A stretch of DNA of 63,382 nucleotides from Planctomycetota bacterium (GTDB lineage: Bacteria; Planctomycetota; JAJSAM01; JAJVHW01): positions 1-63,382 of the forward strand of contig JAIOPE010000120.1 of assembly GCA_021414065.1 (NCBI GenBank), read 5' to 3'. The position numbers were made by a program, and so were the translations under genes. Positions 25,335-34,001 of this stretch are shown here, piece after piece (the stretch's first letter is position 1; the number at the start of each line of letters is the position of its first letter). The notes beneath the pieces are model-generated. The model was not told the origin of the DNA and did not search any database. It saw nothing but the letters and a program-made list of their open reading frames with translations.

Positions 25335-26084
25335 ATGCACACACCCCTCGACCCACTCCTCACCGACGGCGTTATCGAAGAGGTTCTCGGCCAGTTGATG
25401 AGCGGCAAGGAAGCCGACATCTACCTCGTGCGCCTCGAGGGACGCGTCGTCGCGGCGAAGGTCTACAAGGACAGCGAGCAGCGCAGCTTCCGGAACAACG
25501 CCGACTACAAGGAGGGCCGCGGCGCCGGCGGAAAGGGGCGCAGCCGCAACGAGCGTGCGATGAAGGGCCGCAGTCGCTTCGGCCGCCGCATCACCGAGCA
25601 CCTCTGGAAGTCCGCCGAGTCCGACGCGCTCCAGCTCCTCTTCGCGAAGGGCGTCCGCGTGCCCGAGCCGCTGCTGTTCTGCGACGGCGTCCTGCTCATG
25701 GAGCTCGTCACCGGCGCCGACGGCGAACCGGCCCCGCGGCTCATCGACGTCGCGTCGGTCGAAACGACGGCCCGCGCGCTCTACCTCGATCTCCGCACGC
25801 AGATCGTCCGGATGCTCTGCTGCGACACGATCCACGGCGACCTCTCGCCGTACAACATCCTGGCCGCGGCCGCCGGCCCGACGATCATCGACTTCCCCCA
25901 GGTCGTCCTCGCAGCGCACAACTCGCGGTCCGAGTTCTTCTTCCAGCGCGACGTCCGCAACGTCCACCAGTTCTTCGCCGCCGCCGACCCGACCCTGCGC
26001 GCCCACGGCGACGACGGCCGCAGCATCTGGGCCGCGTACATGCGCCGCGACCTGACCCCCGACTTCACGCCGCCGCCGAAGTAA
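25335..26084 (+). CDS. RIO1-type serine protein kinase
   Basis: A 249-residue kinase of the RIO family. SGKEADIYLV is the RIO P-loop equivalent, K42 (AAKVYK) the ATP-anchoring Lys, IHGDLSPYNIL contributes catalytic D169 and N174, and IIDFPQ contributes the metal-binding D186. The flexible loop between strands 3 and the C helix is Arg/Gly-rich (GRGAGGKGRSRNER). In eukaryotes and archaea RIO1 acts in small-subunit ribosome maturation; the bacterial role is unknown. No convincing ribosome site precedes ATG 25335. It lies between element B copies 2 and 3. Confidence 0.9.
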   Translation: MHTPLDPLLTDGVIEEVLGQLMSGKEADIYLVRLEGRVVAAKVYKDSEQRSFRNNADYKEGRGAGGKGRSRNERAMKGRSRFGRRITEHLWKSAESDALQLLFAKGVRVPEPLLFCDGVLLMELVTGADGEPAPRLIDVASVETTARALYLDLRTQIVRMLCCDTIHGDLSPYNILAAAAGPTIIDFPQVVLAAHNSRSEFFFQRDVRNVHQFFAAADPTLRAHGDDGRSIWAAYMRRDLTPDFTPPPK

Positions 26085-26095
26085 CGCGGGGCGGG

Positions 26096-26195
26096 CGGAA
26101 CGGCCCAGCGGGCGATCCCGCGACGGCTCCGGCGACTGTCCCGCCGCGGCCCGGACGACAGTCCCGACGACCCGGGGGACGTGCCCGACGACCCA
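26096..26195 (+). repeat. Degenerate tandem repeats, array 3
   Basis: Four or five degenerate units containing GTCCCGACGACCC directly left of element B3. Confidence 0.65.
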
Positions 26196-26289
26196 GGGGA
26201 CGGTCCTCAGAAACTCACTGGCGCGTCATCGCGGACGCGCCTCCGCATCGCGGGGCCGTCGCGCAAGTGAGTTTGTGCGGACCGTCCCC
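26196..26289 (+). repeat. Inverted-repeat element B, copy 3
   Basis: 94 bases; left arm GGGGACGGTCCTCAGAAACT, right arm ending GTGCGGACCGTCCCC. Starts about 110 bases after the RIO kinase stop and ends 28 bases before the stop of the convergent HEAT-like gene. Confidence 0.85.
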
Positions 26290-26316
26290 CACCCTCGCAA
26301 GCACGGCTCCCCGTCG

Positions 26317-27120
26317 CTACTTCGGCGCGATCGCTGGACGCCCCGGAGTCGCCATCTCGCCAAGCACGCGCGTGAGCGTCGCACGAAATGCCTCGCGAAC
26401 GTCAGGGTCCGTCGGGTCGATGTCGAAGTCGGGATCGATGCCCGCCTCACGCATGGCGCGGCGGCGCCGTCGGCGGACGCGCTCGACCTGCTCGATCTGA
26501 TGCGGCGTGAGCACACCGCCGAGCGTCTGGATCGCGTCTTCCATCTCGACGACCGCCTGATGGCAGAGGAACGACGCGTCGCCATCGACAACGTACGCGT
26601 CCAGCGCGGCCTGGATGGCGGGCAGTGCTGCCGGGTCGCCGTACTCGGCCAAGTCCGCGGCGCACTCGGTATCCGCGGCGAAGCGCCGGAGCAGGAGGGA
26701 GAGGATCTCGTCCGTCCGCGTCCGCGAACTCGCCAGCACGCCCGCCAGGTAGCGAGCGGCATCGGAGTTCTGCGTCTCGCACGCGGCGAGCACCTTCGGC
26801 AGCGCTGCGTCGCCCCAACGGAAGAGCGTGCGCTGCGCCGCCTCGGTCAACTCGTCCACGCCCGGGTCATGGAGCAACTCGATGCACAGGTCGATGCCCG
26901 CGTCGTCCGGCGGCATCTCCGAGAGGATCTCCACCGCGTGGACACGCGCCCAGCCGCCGTCGGGGAACTCTCCGTCCACCGCGTAGGCGCCGCGGGCGAT
27001 CGCGCAGAGCGGCGCGCGCGCGGCGTCGCCCTCCGCCCGGATCGCGCGGTGCAGGTGCGGCGACACCGCCTCCCCTTGGCGCACGAGCTTCCAAGTCCAG
27101 CCGGGCAGAGTGGGCAGCAT
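26317..27120 (-). CDS. HEAT-repeat-like protein (267 aa)
   Basis: ATG 27120. The protein is a string of amphipathic helix pairs (RVHAVEILSEMPPDDAGIDL, ELTEAAQRTLFRWGDAALPK, CAADLAEYGDPAALPAIQAA) typical of HEAT-like alpha-solenoids, followed by an Arg-run (RVRRRRRRAMREAG) and a short acidic tail. It has no signal peptide or membrane segment and is probably a cytoplasmic scaffold. No specific function can be named. Divergent from the hsdM-like stub. Confidence 0.7.
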   Translation of the reverse strand: MLPTLPGWTWKLVRQGEAVSPHLHRAIRAEGDAARAPLCAIARGAYAVDGEFPDGGWARVHAVEILSEMPPDDAGIDLCIELLHDPGVDELTEAAQRTLFRWGDAALPKVLAACETQNSDAARYLAGVLASSRTRTDEILSLLLRRFAADTECAADLAEYGDPAALPAIQAALDAYVVDGDASFLCHQAVVEMEDAIQTLGGVLTPHQIEQVERVRRRRRRAMREAGIDPDFDIDPTDPDVREAFRATLTRVLGEMATPGRPAIAPK

Positions 27121-27267
27121 GGTGCCGGAAAGCGTACGACGCCGCGGGGACAGCGGGGACCGCCACTCGACATCGCAGGCCCCGCTGCGCCTTCGTTGCA
27201 CCCGAACTTAGCGTGGGCTCCAGCACCTGCGCGGCGACTACCATCTTCGGCCCAGGAGAGTGCCTGT

Positions 27268-27438
27268 ATGCCCCGTGGACGGAAGGCCGCGCCGCTGAAG
27301 GCCGGAAGCTCAGACAACGCGAGCGGCCGCGCCAGAGTCGGCTTCGAAGCGCAGCTCTGGAAGATGGCGGACGCGCAGCGCAACAACATGGACGCGGCGA
27401 TCGAGCGGAATCTGGCGGGTCTGGGCCATGGCGGCTAG
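27268..27438 (+). pseudogene. N-terminal stub of a type I restriction methyltransferase (HsdM)
   Basis: AGGAGAG precedes ATG 27268. The 56-residue product contains GFEAQLWKMADAQRNNMDAA, which matches the start of HsdM subunits (FExxLWxAADxLRGNMDAAEY); after MDAA the sequence departs from the family and stops. Nothing of the methyltransferase core follows. It overlaps the next gene by 11 bases. Known type I loci often carry a DUF1016 gene beside hsdM, as here, so this is probably the scar of a deleted hsdM. It may still be translated and couple ribosomes to the nuclease gene. Confidence 0.6.
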
Positions 27439-28585
27439 GAAGAGGGCCAAGCTCATCCCCGTGCGGAGACCGGTCCCGCCGCGTGGCGCACGCGGAAGGG
27501 CACAAGAGGGGGCCGTGTTCCCGATCTCCCCGCCACGCGCCCGGCTGCCTCGTGACTACGCAGAGACGCTTCGTGCTATCAAGCAGCGCATCCGAGAGGA
27601 ACGGCTTCGCGTCGTCCTTGCCGCCAACTCAGTCATGGTCCTGCTCTACTGGGACATCGGCCGGGTGATCCTCCATCGCCAGAAGCGCGAGGGCTGGGGC
27701 GCAGGAGTCATCGACCTCCTCGCAGAGGATCTTCGCAAGGGCTACCCCGACATGAAGGGGTTCTCGTCGCGCAACCTGCTCTTCATGCGCAGCTTTGCCG
27801 AGGCCTGCCCGGACGCGGAGAAAGTGAAACAGCTTGTTTCACAATTGCCCTGGGGCCACGTGATCCGGTTGCTGCAGCGAGTGAAGGACCCGCACGTCCG
27901 CGAGTGGTACATCCGGCAGTCAATCGAGCATGGCTGGAGCAGGAGCATCCTCGAACTGCAGATCGACGGTCAAGCTCATGCGCGCCACGGGAAGGCGCTC
28001 TCCAACTTCAAGACCACGCTCCCGCCCGCGGAATCGGACATGGCGGCACAGGTCTTCAAGGACCCGTACTTGTTCGACTTCCTCGGCACGGCGGACCCGC
28101 GCCGCGAAGACGAAGTCGAACGAGCGCTCGTGGACCACATCCAGCGCTTCCTCGTGGAACTCGGCACCGGCTTCGCCTTCGTGGGGCGCCAGGTGCCGCT
28201 CGAGATCGGCGATCAGGAGTTCCGCATCGACCTGCTCTTTTACCACCTGAAGCTGCGCTCCTACGTGGTCATCGAACTGAAGGCCGTTCCCTTCGACCCC
28301 GCGTTCGTCGGCCAGTTGAACCTCTACCTCTCCGCGGCCGACGACCTCCTCAGGCACCCCTCCGACCAGCCGACGATCGGCCTCATCCTCTGCCGTTCAA
28401 GGAACAAGGTCGTCGTCGAGTACGCGCTTCGCCACCTCAAGCGTCCGATCGGCGTCGCCGGATGGGAGACGCGAATCGTCGAGAAGCTGCCGCGCGCGCT
28501 GAAGGGCAGCCTGCCGACGGTGGAGGAGATCGAGGCGGAGCTGTCGGCGGGGCCGGGACGCGCTCGACGCGGGAGGAAGCGATGA
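27428..28585 (+). CDS. YhcG-type (DUF1016) PD-(D/E)xK nuclease
   Basis: A 385-residue protein. The N-terminal DUF1016 domain has YWDIGRVILHRQ, LAEDLRKGYPDMKGFSSRNL and the PWGHVIRLLQ pattern; the C-terminal nuclease domain has FRIDLLFYH and VVIELK, the D and E-x-K of the PD-(D/E)xK fold, followed by GQLNLYLSAADD. YhcG proteins are accessory to type I restriction or toxin loci; the biochemical role is not fully settled. It follows the hsdM stub, with no hsdS or hsdR in sight, so the locus is a remnant. An inverted copy of element B lies 31 bases after the stop. Confidence 0.88.
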   Translation: MAARKRAKLIPVRRPVPPRGARGRAQEGAVFPISPPRARLPRDYAETLRAIKQRIREERLRVVLAANSVMVLLYWDIGRVILHRQKREGWGAGVIDLLAEDLRKGYPDMKGFSSRNLLFMRSFAEACPDAEKVKQLVSQLPWGHVIRLLQRVKDPHVREWYIRQSIEHGWSRSILELQIDGQAHARHGKALSNFKTTLPPAESDMAAQVFKDPYLFDFLGTADPRREDEVERALVDHIQRFLVELGTGFAFVGRQVPLEIGDQEFRIDLLFYHLKLRSYVVIELKAVPFDPAFVGQLNLYLSAADDLLRHPSDQPTIGLILCRSRNKVVVEYALRHLKRPIGVAGWETRIVEKLPRALKGSLPTVEEIEAELSAGPGRARRGRKR

Positions 28586-28616
28586 GACGGCGGCGGGGCG
28601 GAAGCTCGCGGGGGCG

Positions 28617-28710
28617 GGGGACGGTTCACACAAACTCACTTGCGCAACGGCCCCGCGATGGGAAGGCGCATCCGCGGAGACGCCCAAGTGAGTTTCTGAT
28701 GACCGTCCCC
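28617..28710 (-). repeat. Inverted-repeat element B, copy 4 (opposite orientation)
   Basis: 94 bases beginning GGGGACGGTTCACACAAACT and ending TTTCTGATGACCGTCCCC; by its centre it is inverted relative to copies 1-3. Its tandem array lies on the right side, also consistent with inversion. Confidence 0.85.
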
Positions 28711-28790
28711 TGAGTCGTCGTGAACGTCCCCTGAGTCGTCGGGCCCCCCCGTCTGAGCCGATGACGGAACGTCCCCTGGACCGTCGGGGA
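28711..28790 (-). repeat. Degenerate tandem repeats, array 4 (opposite orientation)
   Basis: Units of the form TGAGTCGTCGGGACCGTCCC in reverse sense to arrays 1-3. The remainder up to 28996 contains no gene; there is a small hairpin GGCCGCTCCGGCC shortly before hemN and possibly its promoter, which I cannot define. Confidence 0.65.
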
Positions 28791-28996
28791 CCGCCCGCGC
28801 CCGCCGCGCGCCGATCGAGACTCCCGTCACACCCTCACCCCGTTTCCGAGCCCGGCGCCTCCCGTTTCCTCTCCCGGCCTGCGGGGCACCCGGACAATTG
28901 CACGCCGTGACCGCGATCACCCGCCACGACGGCCGCTCCGGCCGGACCTGACCGGGTGAATCCCCCTCCCCCACCACCGCGGTCGCGAGGACGAGC

Positions 28997-30448
28997 ATGA
29001 GCCCCGCACCTGCCACGAGCCCCGAGCGCCGTCCCCTCACCCGCCCGCCGGTCTTCGACCCGGCCGCCATCGCGCGACTCACGCCCGAGCTGCTCGCGAA
29101 GTTCGACGTGCCCGGGCCGCGCTACACGAGCTACCCGACGGCGCCCGCGTGGCGCGACGACTACACGCAGACCGACTACCGCGCCGCGCTCGCGAAGAGC
29201 GCCGCCACGGGCCGTCCGCTGTCGATCTACGTGCACCTGCCGTTCTGCGAGTCGCTCTGCGTCTACTGCGGCTGCAACGTGATCATCACGAAACGCCACG
29301 ACCGAGCGGCGCACTACCTCGAGCACCTCTACAAGGAGATCGACCTCGTCGCACCGCTGTGCGGCGGGAAGGCGCGGAAGACGGTCCAGATCGCGTGGGG
29401 CGGCGGCACGCCGACGTTCCTCGAACCGGCGCAGATCGAGGAGTTGCTCGGCTATATCCGCGAGCGGTTCCCGATCGAGGCGGACGCCGAGGTCGGCATC
29501 GAAGTGGACCCGCGGGTGACGACGCGCGAACACGTGAAGTCGATCGTCCGCGCGGGCTTCAACCGGATCTCGATGGGCGTGCAGGACTTCGACCCCGAGG
29601 TGCAGGAGGAGATCCACCGCGTCCAGTCGTTCGAGATGACAAAGGGCCTCGTGGACTGGTGCCGCGAGGACGGCCTGCAGTCGGTCAACGTGGACCTCGT
29701 CTACGGGCTCCCGAAGCAGACGCTCGCGAAGTTCGAATCGACGATCGACCAGATCCTGACGATCTCGCCGGACCGCGTGTCGGCCTTCAGCTACGCACAC
29801 GTGCCGTGGCTCAAGCCGCAGCAGAACAAGTTCAAGGAAGCCGACATGGCGCACGGCGCGGCGAAGTTCGCGATCTTCGCCCGTCTGCTCGAACGGCTCT
29901 GCGGCGCGGGCTACGACTTCGTCGGCATGGACCACTTCGCGAAGCCCGGGAACGAACTCGCGATCGCGCAGCGCACGGGCGGCCTCTGGCGCAACTTCCA
30001 GGGCTTCACGACGAAGTCGGGCACGGACCTGCTCGGGTTCGGCGTGACGTCGATCGGGTCGGTCGCCGACACGTTCGCGCAGAACGCGAAGGAGCTCGCG
30101 GACTGGCAGGGCGACGTCTGCCGCGGCGAGCTTCCGATCCGGAAGGGCATGATCCTCTCCGAAGACGACAAGCTCCGCCGCGACGTGATCCACCGGATCA
30201 TGTGCAGCTACGGGCTCGATTTCGCCGAGGTCGAGCGCGACTTCGGGATCGTGTTCGACACGTACTTCCCCGGCGTGAAGGCGCGCCTCGCCGAACTCGC
30301 GGCCGACGGCGTGATCGACCTCGACGGGACCGGCTTCGTGCTCACCTCGTGGGGCCGCGTGTTCGTCCGCAACGTCTGCATGGCGTTCGACGCGTACCTG
30401 CCGGCGCCGGACTCCGGCGCGAAGCCGATGTACAGCCGGACGGTCTGA
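28997..30448 (+). CDS. hemN: Oxygen-independent coproporphyrinogen III oxidase HemN
   Basis: A 483-residue radical SAM enzyme that converts coproporphyrinogen III to protoporphyrinogen IX without oxygen. The cluster motif CESLCVYCGC (C84, C88, C91, plus C93) is the HemN-specific form; GGGTPTFL and the glycine-rich SAM motif follow, then GVQDFDPEVQ, and the C-terminal HemN domain (GLWRNFQGFTT, LLGFGVTSIG). Full length, and more convincing than HemW-type paralogues because of the PGPRYTSYPTAP N-terminus. First gene of a hemN-hemH-hemY operon (4-base gap to hemH). Confidence 0.97.
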   Translation: MSPAPATSPERRPLTRPPVFDPAAIARLTPELLAKFDVPGPRYTSYPTAPAWRDDYTQTDYRAALAKSAATGRPLSIYVHLPFCESLCVYCGCNVIITKRHDRAAHYLEHLYKEIDLVAPLCGGKARKTVQIAWGGGTPTFLEPAQIEELLGYIRERFPIEADAEVGIEVDPRVTTREHVKSIVRAGFNRISMGVQDFDPEVQEEIHRVQSFEMTKGLVDWCREDGLQSVNVDLVYGLPKQTLAKFESTIDQILTISPDRVSAFSYAHVPWLKPQQNKFKEADMAHGAAKFAIFARLLERLCGAGYDFVGMDHFAKPGNELAIAQRTGGLWRNFQGFTTKSGTDLLGFGVTSIGSVADTFAQNAKELADWQGDVCRGELPIRKGMILSEDDKLRRDVIHRIMCSYGLDFAEVERDFGIVFDTYFPGVKARLAELAADGVIDLDGTGFVLTSWGRVFVRNVCMAFDAYLPAPDSGAKPMYSRTV

Positions 30449-30452
30449 CGCC

Positions 30453-31412
30453 GTGGCGAAACGCGGCGTCGTCCTCCTGCAGTTCGGCGGCCCGGACTCG
30501 CCCGAAGCGATCCGGCCGTTCCTCCGCGACCTCTTCGACGACCCGGAGATCCTGTCGATCCCCACGGTCGTGCGGAAGCCGCTCGCGTGGACGATCGCGA
30601 AGTTCCGCGCGCCGGAAGTCGCGAAGAACTACGCCCGCATGGGCGGCGCGTCGCCGATCGGGATGTGGACGGAGAAGCAGGCGGCGTTGCTCCGCGAACG
30701 TCTCGGGATGCCCGTGGAAGTTGCGATGCGCACGTGGCGCCCGAACACGGCGACCGCGTTGTCGAAACTCCGCACGGCGGGCGTGGACGAACTCCTCGCG
30801 CTGCCGCTCTACCCGCAGTACTCGTTCACGACGGCGCGGTCGTCGATGACCGTGTTGCTCCGCGAGATGCCGAAGCACCTGCCGGGCGCGTCGCTCCGCG
30901 CGATCACGTCGTGGCAGACGGAGCCGAAGTACGTCGAGGCGACCGTCGAGACGATCCGCAAGGGGCACGCGAAGCTGCTCGTGCCGCCGGAGCACGTGCT
31001 GTTCAGCGCGCACGGGCTTCCCGAGAGCATCGTGAAGAAGGGCGACCCGTACCCGGGGCACATCAAGGAGACGTGCGCCGCCGTGGCGAAGGCAGCGGGC
31101 CTCGGCACGTGGTCGCTCAGTTTCCAGAGCCGCGTGGGCCCGGCGAAGTGGATCGGGCCGTACACCGAGGACCGCATCCCGGAACTCGCCCGCGAAGGCG
31201 TGAAATCGCTGCTCGTCGTGCCGATGAGTTTCACCTGCGACCACTACGAGACGCTCTACGAAATGGGCGACCTGCTCGGCGGAGTCGCGCGCGAAGCGGG
31301 CGTGAAGCACTACGCGGTGGCGCCCGCGCTGAACGACGAACCGCTGTTCATCGACGCGCTGGAGACGCTCGCGCGGCGCGGGTTCGAGTCGATCCTTCCG
31401 GGGCGACCGTGA
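30453..31412 (+). CDS. hemH: Ferrochelatase HemH
   Basis: GTG 30453, 319 residues. Inserts ferrous iron into the porphyrin. VVLLQFGGPDSPE opens the domain; VLFSAHGLPES contains the invariant catalytic H187, and SFQSRVGPAKWIGPYT and VVPMSFTCDHYETLYE complete the family signatures, including the conserved Glu. The protein is of the short soluble type without a C-terminal membrane anchor. Its TGA overlaps the GTG of the next gene (GTGA), indicating translational coupling. Confidence 0.96.
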   Translation: MAKRGVVLLQFGGPDSPEAIRPFLRDLFDDPEILSIPTVVRKPLAWTIAKFRAPEVAKNYARMGGASPIGMWTEKQAALLRERLGMPVEVAMRTWRPNTATALSKLRTAGVDELLALPLYPQYSFTTARSSMTVLLREMPKHLPGASLRAITSWQTEPKYVEATVETIRKGHAKLLVPPEHVLFSAHGLPESIVKKGDPYPGHIKETCAAVAKAAGLGTWSLSFQSRVGPAKWIGPYTEDRIPELAREGVKSLLVVPMSFTCDHYETLYEMGDLLGGVAREAGVKHYAVAPALNDEPLFIDALETLARRGFESILPGRP

Positions 31413-32767
31413 GCGATCCGGTGCTCGTCGTCGGTGCCGGGCTCTCGGGGCTCGCTTTGGCCCACGGGCTGCGGTCGCGCGGGGTGGACGTCACGCTGCT
31501 CGACGAGCGCGCGGAGCCGGGCGGCAACCTCCGGACGAAGTTCGTCAACGCCACGGAAGGACGATGGCTGCTGGAACTCGGGCCCAACTCGTTCGGCGAC
31601 GCACAGGCGCCGATCATGGGACTCGTCGAGTCCACGGGCCTCACGGACCGTCTCGTCCGCACGGAGGGCGAAGCCGAGCGACGCTGGGTGTGGCGCGCCG
31701 GAGCGCTTCGCGAGGTGCCGCTCAAACCGCAGCAGTTCCTGCTCTCGCCGCTGCTCCCCCTGGCCGCGCGCCTTCGGCTCGTTCGCGAGATGTGGATTCC
31801 GCCGCGTCCGGAGGACGCGCCGGAGGAGACGCTCGCGGAATTCGCCGACCGGCGCCTCGGCCGCGTCGCTCGCGAGAAGCTGCTCACGCCCGTGATCGGC
31901 GGCATCTACGCGGGCGACCCGACGAAGCTCGGCGCCGAAAGCACATTCCCCGCGATGGTCGCGCTCGAGCGGCAGCACGGATCGCTGCTGCGCGCGATGA
32001 AGAGTGGCTCCGGGCCGCCGTCGCGCGGACGGCTCGCGTCGTTCACCGACGGCCTCCGCGAACTGCCCGACGCAATTCTTCGCGGGCTCCGCGCGACTCC
32101 TGGATGCGACGCGCGCCTCGCCGCGCCGGTCGAACGGATCGAGCGCGCGGGGAGCGGCTGGCTTGCGGTCCTCGCGAGCGGCGAACGGATCGTCGCGGGG
32201 CGTGTGTTCCTGACGTCTCCGGCGTGGCGCACGGCGGATCTCGTCGAGGGCGCGCTGCCGGATGTCGCCCGCGAACTGCGCCAGATCCACTACGCCGCGG
32301 TGGCGGTGGTCCACGTCGGCGTGCCGCGCGCGGGCCTCGGGAATGCGCCGGCGGGTTTCGGGTTCCTGGTCCCCCGCGACGAAGGCCTGCGCATCCTCGG
32401 CTGCATCTTCAGCTCGCACCTGTTCCCGGGGCGAGCGCCCGCGGGGCACGAGTTGTTCACGGTGTTCGTCGGCGGCGACCTCGACCCCGCGGGCGCTGCG
32501 CTGCCGGACGACGAACTCCGCAGCACGGTTCTCGGCGACCTGCGCCGCGCGTTCGGCGCGTGCCCCGAACCGGCGCTGTTCGAGGTCACCCGCTGGCCTC
32601 GCGCGATCCCGCAGTACTGGGTCGGACACAAGGACCGCCTGGCCCGCATCGACGCCGCACTCGAGCCGCACCGCGGTCTCCACGCGATCGGCAACTGGCG
32701 CGGCGGGATCGCGATGGACGCTTGCGTCCGCGAGGCGTCGGCTCTGGCCGAACGCGTCGCCCGCTAA
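31409..32767 (+). CDS. hemY: Protoporphyrinogen oxidase, HemY type
   Basis: GTG 31409, 452 residues. A FAD enzyme that oxidises protoporphyrinogen IX. The dinucleotide motif VVGAGLSGLALAHGL lies at residues 6-20, GGNLRTKF follows, and the C-terminal GNWRGGIAMDACV is the second FAD-contacting motif. FTDGLRELPDAI also fits HemY/PPOX. It is the oxygen-dependent type although the upstream step uses the oxygen-independent HemN; this combination is known in other bacteria. Last gene of the operon. Confidence 0.94.
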   Translation: MSDPVLVVGAGLSGLALAHGLRSRGVDVTLLDERAEPGGNLRTKFVNATEGRWLLELGPNSFGDAQAPIMGLVESTGLTDRLVRTEGEAERRWVWRAGALREVPLKPQQFLLSPLLPLAARLRLVREMWIPPRPEDAPEETLAEFADRRLGRVAREKLLTPVIGGIYAGDPTKLGAESTFPAMVALERQHGSLLRAMKSGSGPPSRGRLASFTDGLRELPDAILRGLRATPGCDARLAAPVERIERAGSGWLAVLASGERIVAGRVFLTSPAWRTADLVEGALPDVARELRQIHYAAVAVVHVGVPRAGLGNAPAGFGFLVPRDEGLRILGCIFSSHLFPGRAPAGHELFTVFVGGDLDPAGAALPDDELRSTVLGDLRRAFGACPEPALFEVTRWPRAIPQYWVGHKDRLARIDAALEPHRGLHAIGNWRGGIAMDACVREASALAERVAR

Positions 32768-32785
32768 CGATCCGTCAGGCTGGCG

Positions 32786-33949
32786 TCAGCCCATCCACTC
32801 CCAAAGCCGGACCCACCCGACGAGCGACGCCATCACCGCGACCCACGTCCAGGTCGCACGAAGCGGGCTGTCTGCGACGAACAGGCACGCCGCCACGTTC
32901 AGCAGCGCGCACGCGGGAATGAGCAAGTCGGCGTCGTAGCGCGGGCCGTAACCGGCGAAGAAGTGCGCCACGAATCCGAACGCCGACACCGCGAGCAGAA
33001 CGACGCCGCGACGTCGCACGATCCAGTCGGCGAGCCCCGCTCGGACCCTCGGAACGCAGCACGCGGCGAGTGCGACGATCACTGCCGGCGCGCCCCGCCA
33101 CCCGATGCGCGCGACGTGCGCCCAGTGGTCCACCGACCATAGCGAGACGCCGCGGTACTCGCCCCACACCGGCAGGAGGAGACGACCCGATGCGCCGCCG
33201 AACGCGTCGCCCGCGGAGAGCACGGCGCGGGGGAGCGCCACGCGGTACGCCAGCACGCAGACCACGGTCGGCACGAAGACGACGTGCGCCGCGGCGATCG
33301 TCGTCACGATGCGGCGGAACCGCGTCGTCTCCGAGAGCCAGCACGCGGCGAGCAGGCCAGGGACGAGCGCGAACCCGACTCCGTGGACTGCTGCGGCGCA
33401 GCCGACGGCGAGGGCCGCGAGGAGCGGTGACCGCCCCGCGACGAGAAGCGCCGCGGCGAGCAGCGCGAACGGCGCCCCGAGGTGCCCGAGTTCCTCGTAG
33501 CCGCAGAAGAAGAGCGTCAGCGGCGTGAGCATGAGTGCGACGAGCAGCGGGATCCGCGTCGCGAAGCGGTTCCCGAGCGACGTTGAACTCGCGCTTCCGG
33601 CCGTCGCGACGACAAACGCGACAGCCGCTGCGGCCCACGCGAAGGCGCCGCACCGGGAGACGAAGCTCATCGCGTCCCGAGCGCGATCGGCAACGCCCGA
33701 CTCGAGCGCGGCCCATCCTGTCACCTGCGCGAGGTGCGACGAGAACAGGATGCGCTTCGGCGTCTCGGCGATCAGGTGCGCGCCCCACTTGACGTCGCCG
33801 CGAAGCGTCGGCCGCCCCACGTTGAGCAGTGCCACGACGAACACGACCGCGACGACGCCGAGCAGCACGCGCTCGGCGATGACCGCGCGACGGTCCGCGG
33901 AGGACGGCTGGGGGTGCGCGGCGGGCGGGGGGGCGGCCTCGGTCGTCAA
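32786..33949 (-). CDS. Multi-pass membrane protein, unknown (GT-C-like?)
   Basis: About nine to ten hydrophobic segments in 387 residues, for example LLGVVAVVFVVALLNV, AFAWAAAAVAFVVATAG, IPLLVALMLTPLTLFFC and VLLAVSAFGFVAHFFAGYGP. The layout with conserved acidic/aromatic loops (CGYEELGHLGAPFA, GYGPRYDADLLIP) resembles polytopic glycosyltransferase-C proteins, but I cannot confirm a catalytic motif. The first possible start is TTG 33949; a later GTG start would lose only the polar N-terminus. Convergent with hemY, divergent from the decarboxylase. Confidence 0.7.
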   Translation of the reverse strand: MTTEAAPPPAAHPQPSSADRRAVIAERVLLGVVAVVFVVALLNVGRPTLRGDVKWGAHLIAETPKRILFSSHLAQVTGWAALESGVADRARDAMSFVSRCGAFAWAAAAVAFVVATAGSASSTSLGNRFATRIPLLVALMLTPLTLFFCGYEELGHLGAPFALLAAALLVAGRSPLLAALAVGCAAAVHGVGFALVPGLLAACWLSETTRFRRIVTTIAAAHVVFVPTVVCVLAYRVALPRAVLSAGDAFGGASGRLLLPVWGEYRGVSLWSVDHWAHVARIGWRGAPAVIVALAACCVPRVRAGLADWIVRRRGVVLLAVSAFGFVAHFFAGYGPRYDADLLIPACALLNVAACLFVADSPLRATWTWVAVMASLVGWVRLWEWMG

Positions 33950-34001
33950 GCGTCCGCAGTGTACGTCGTCGCGAGGAGCGCCGCGCGAGTACCCTCGGCG
34001 G

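Noticed and set aside
22386-28710. CRISPR array
   Set aside because: Repeats are long, self-complementary and widely spaced with genes between them; no regular short repeat-spacer pattern.
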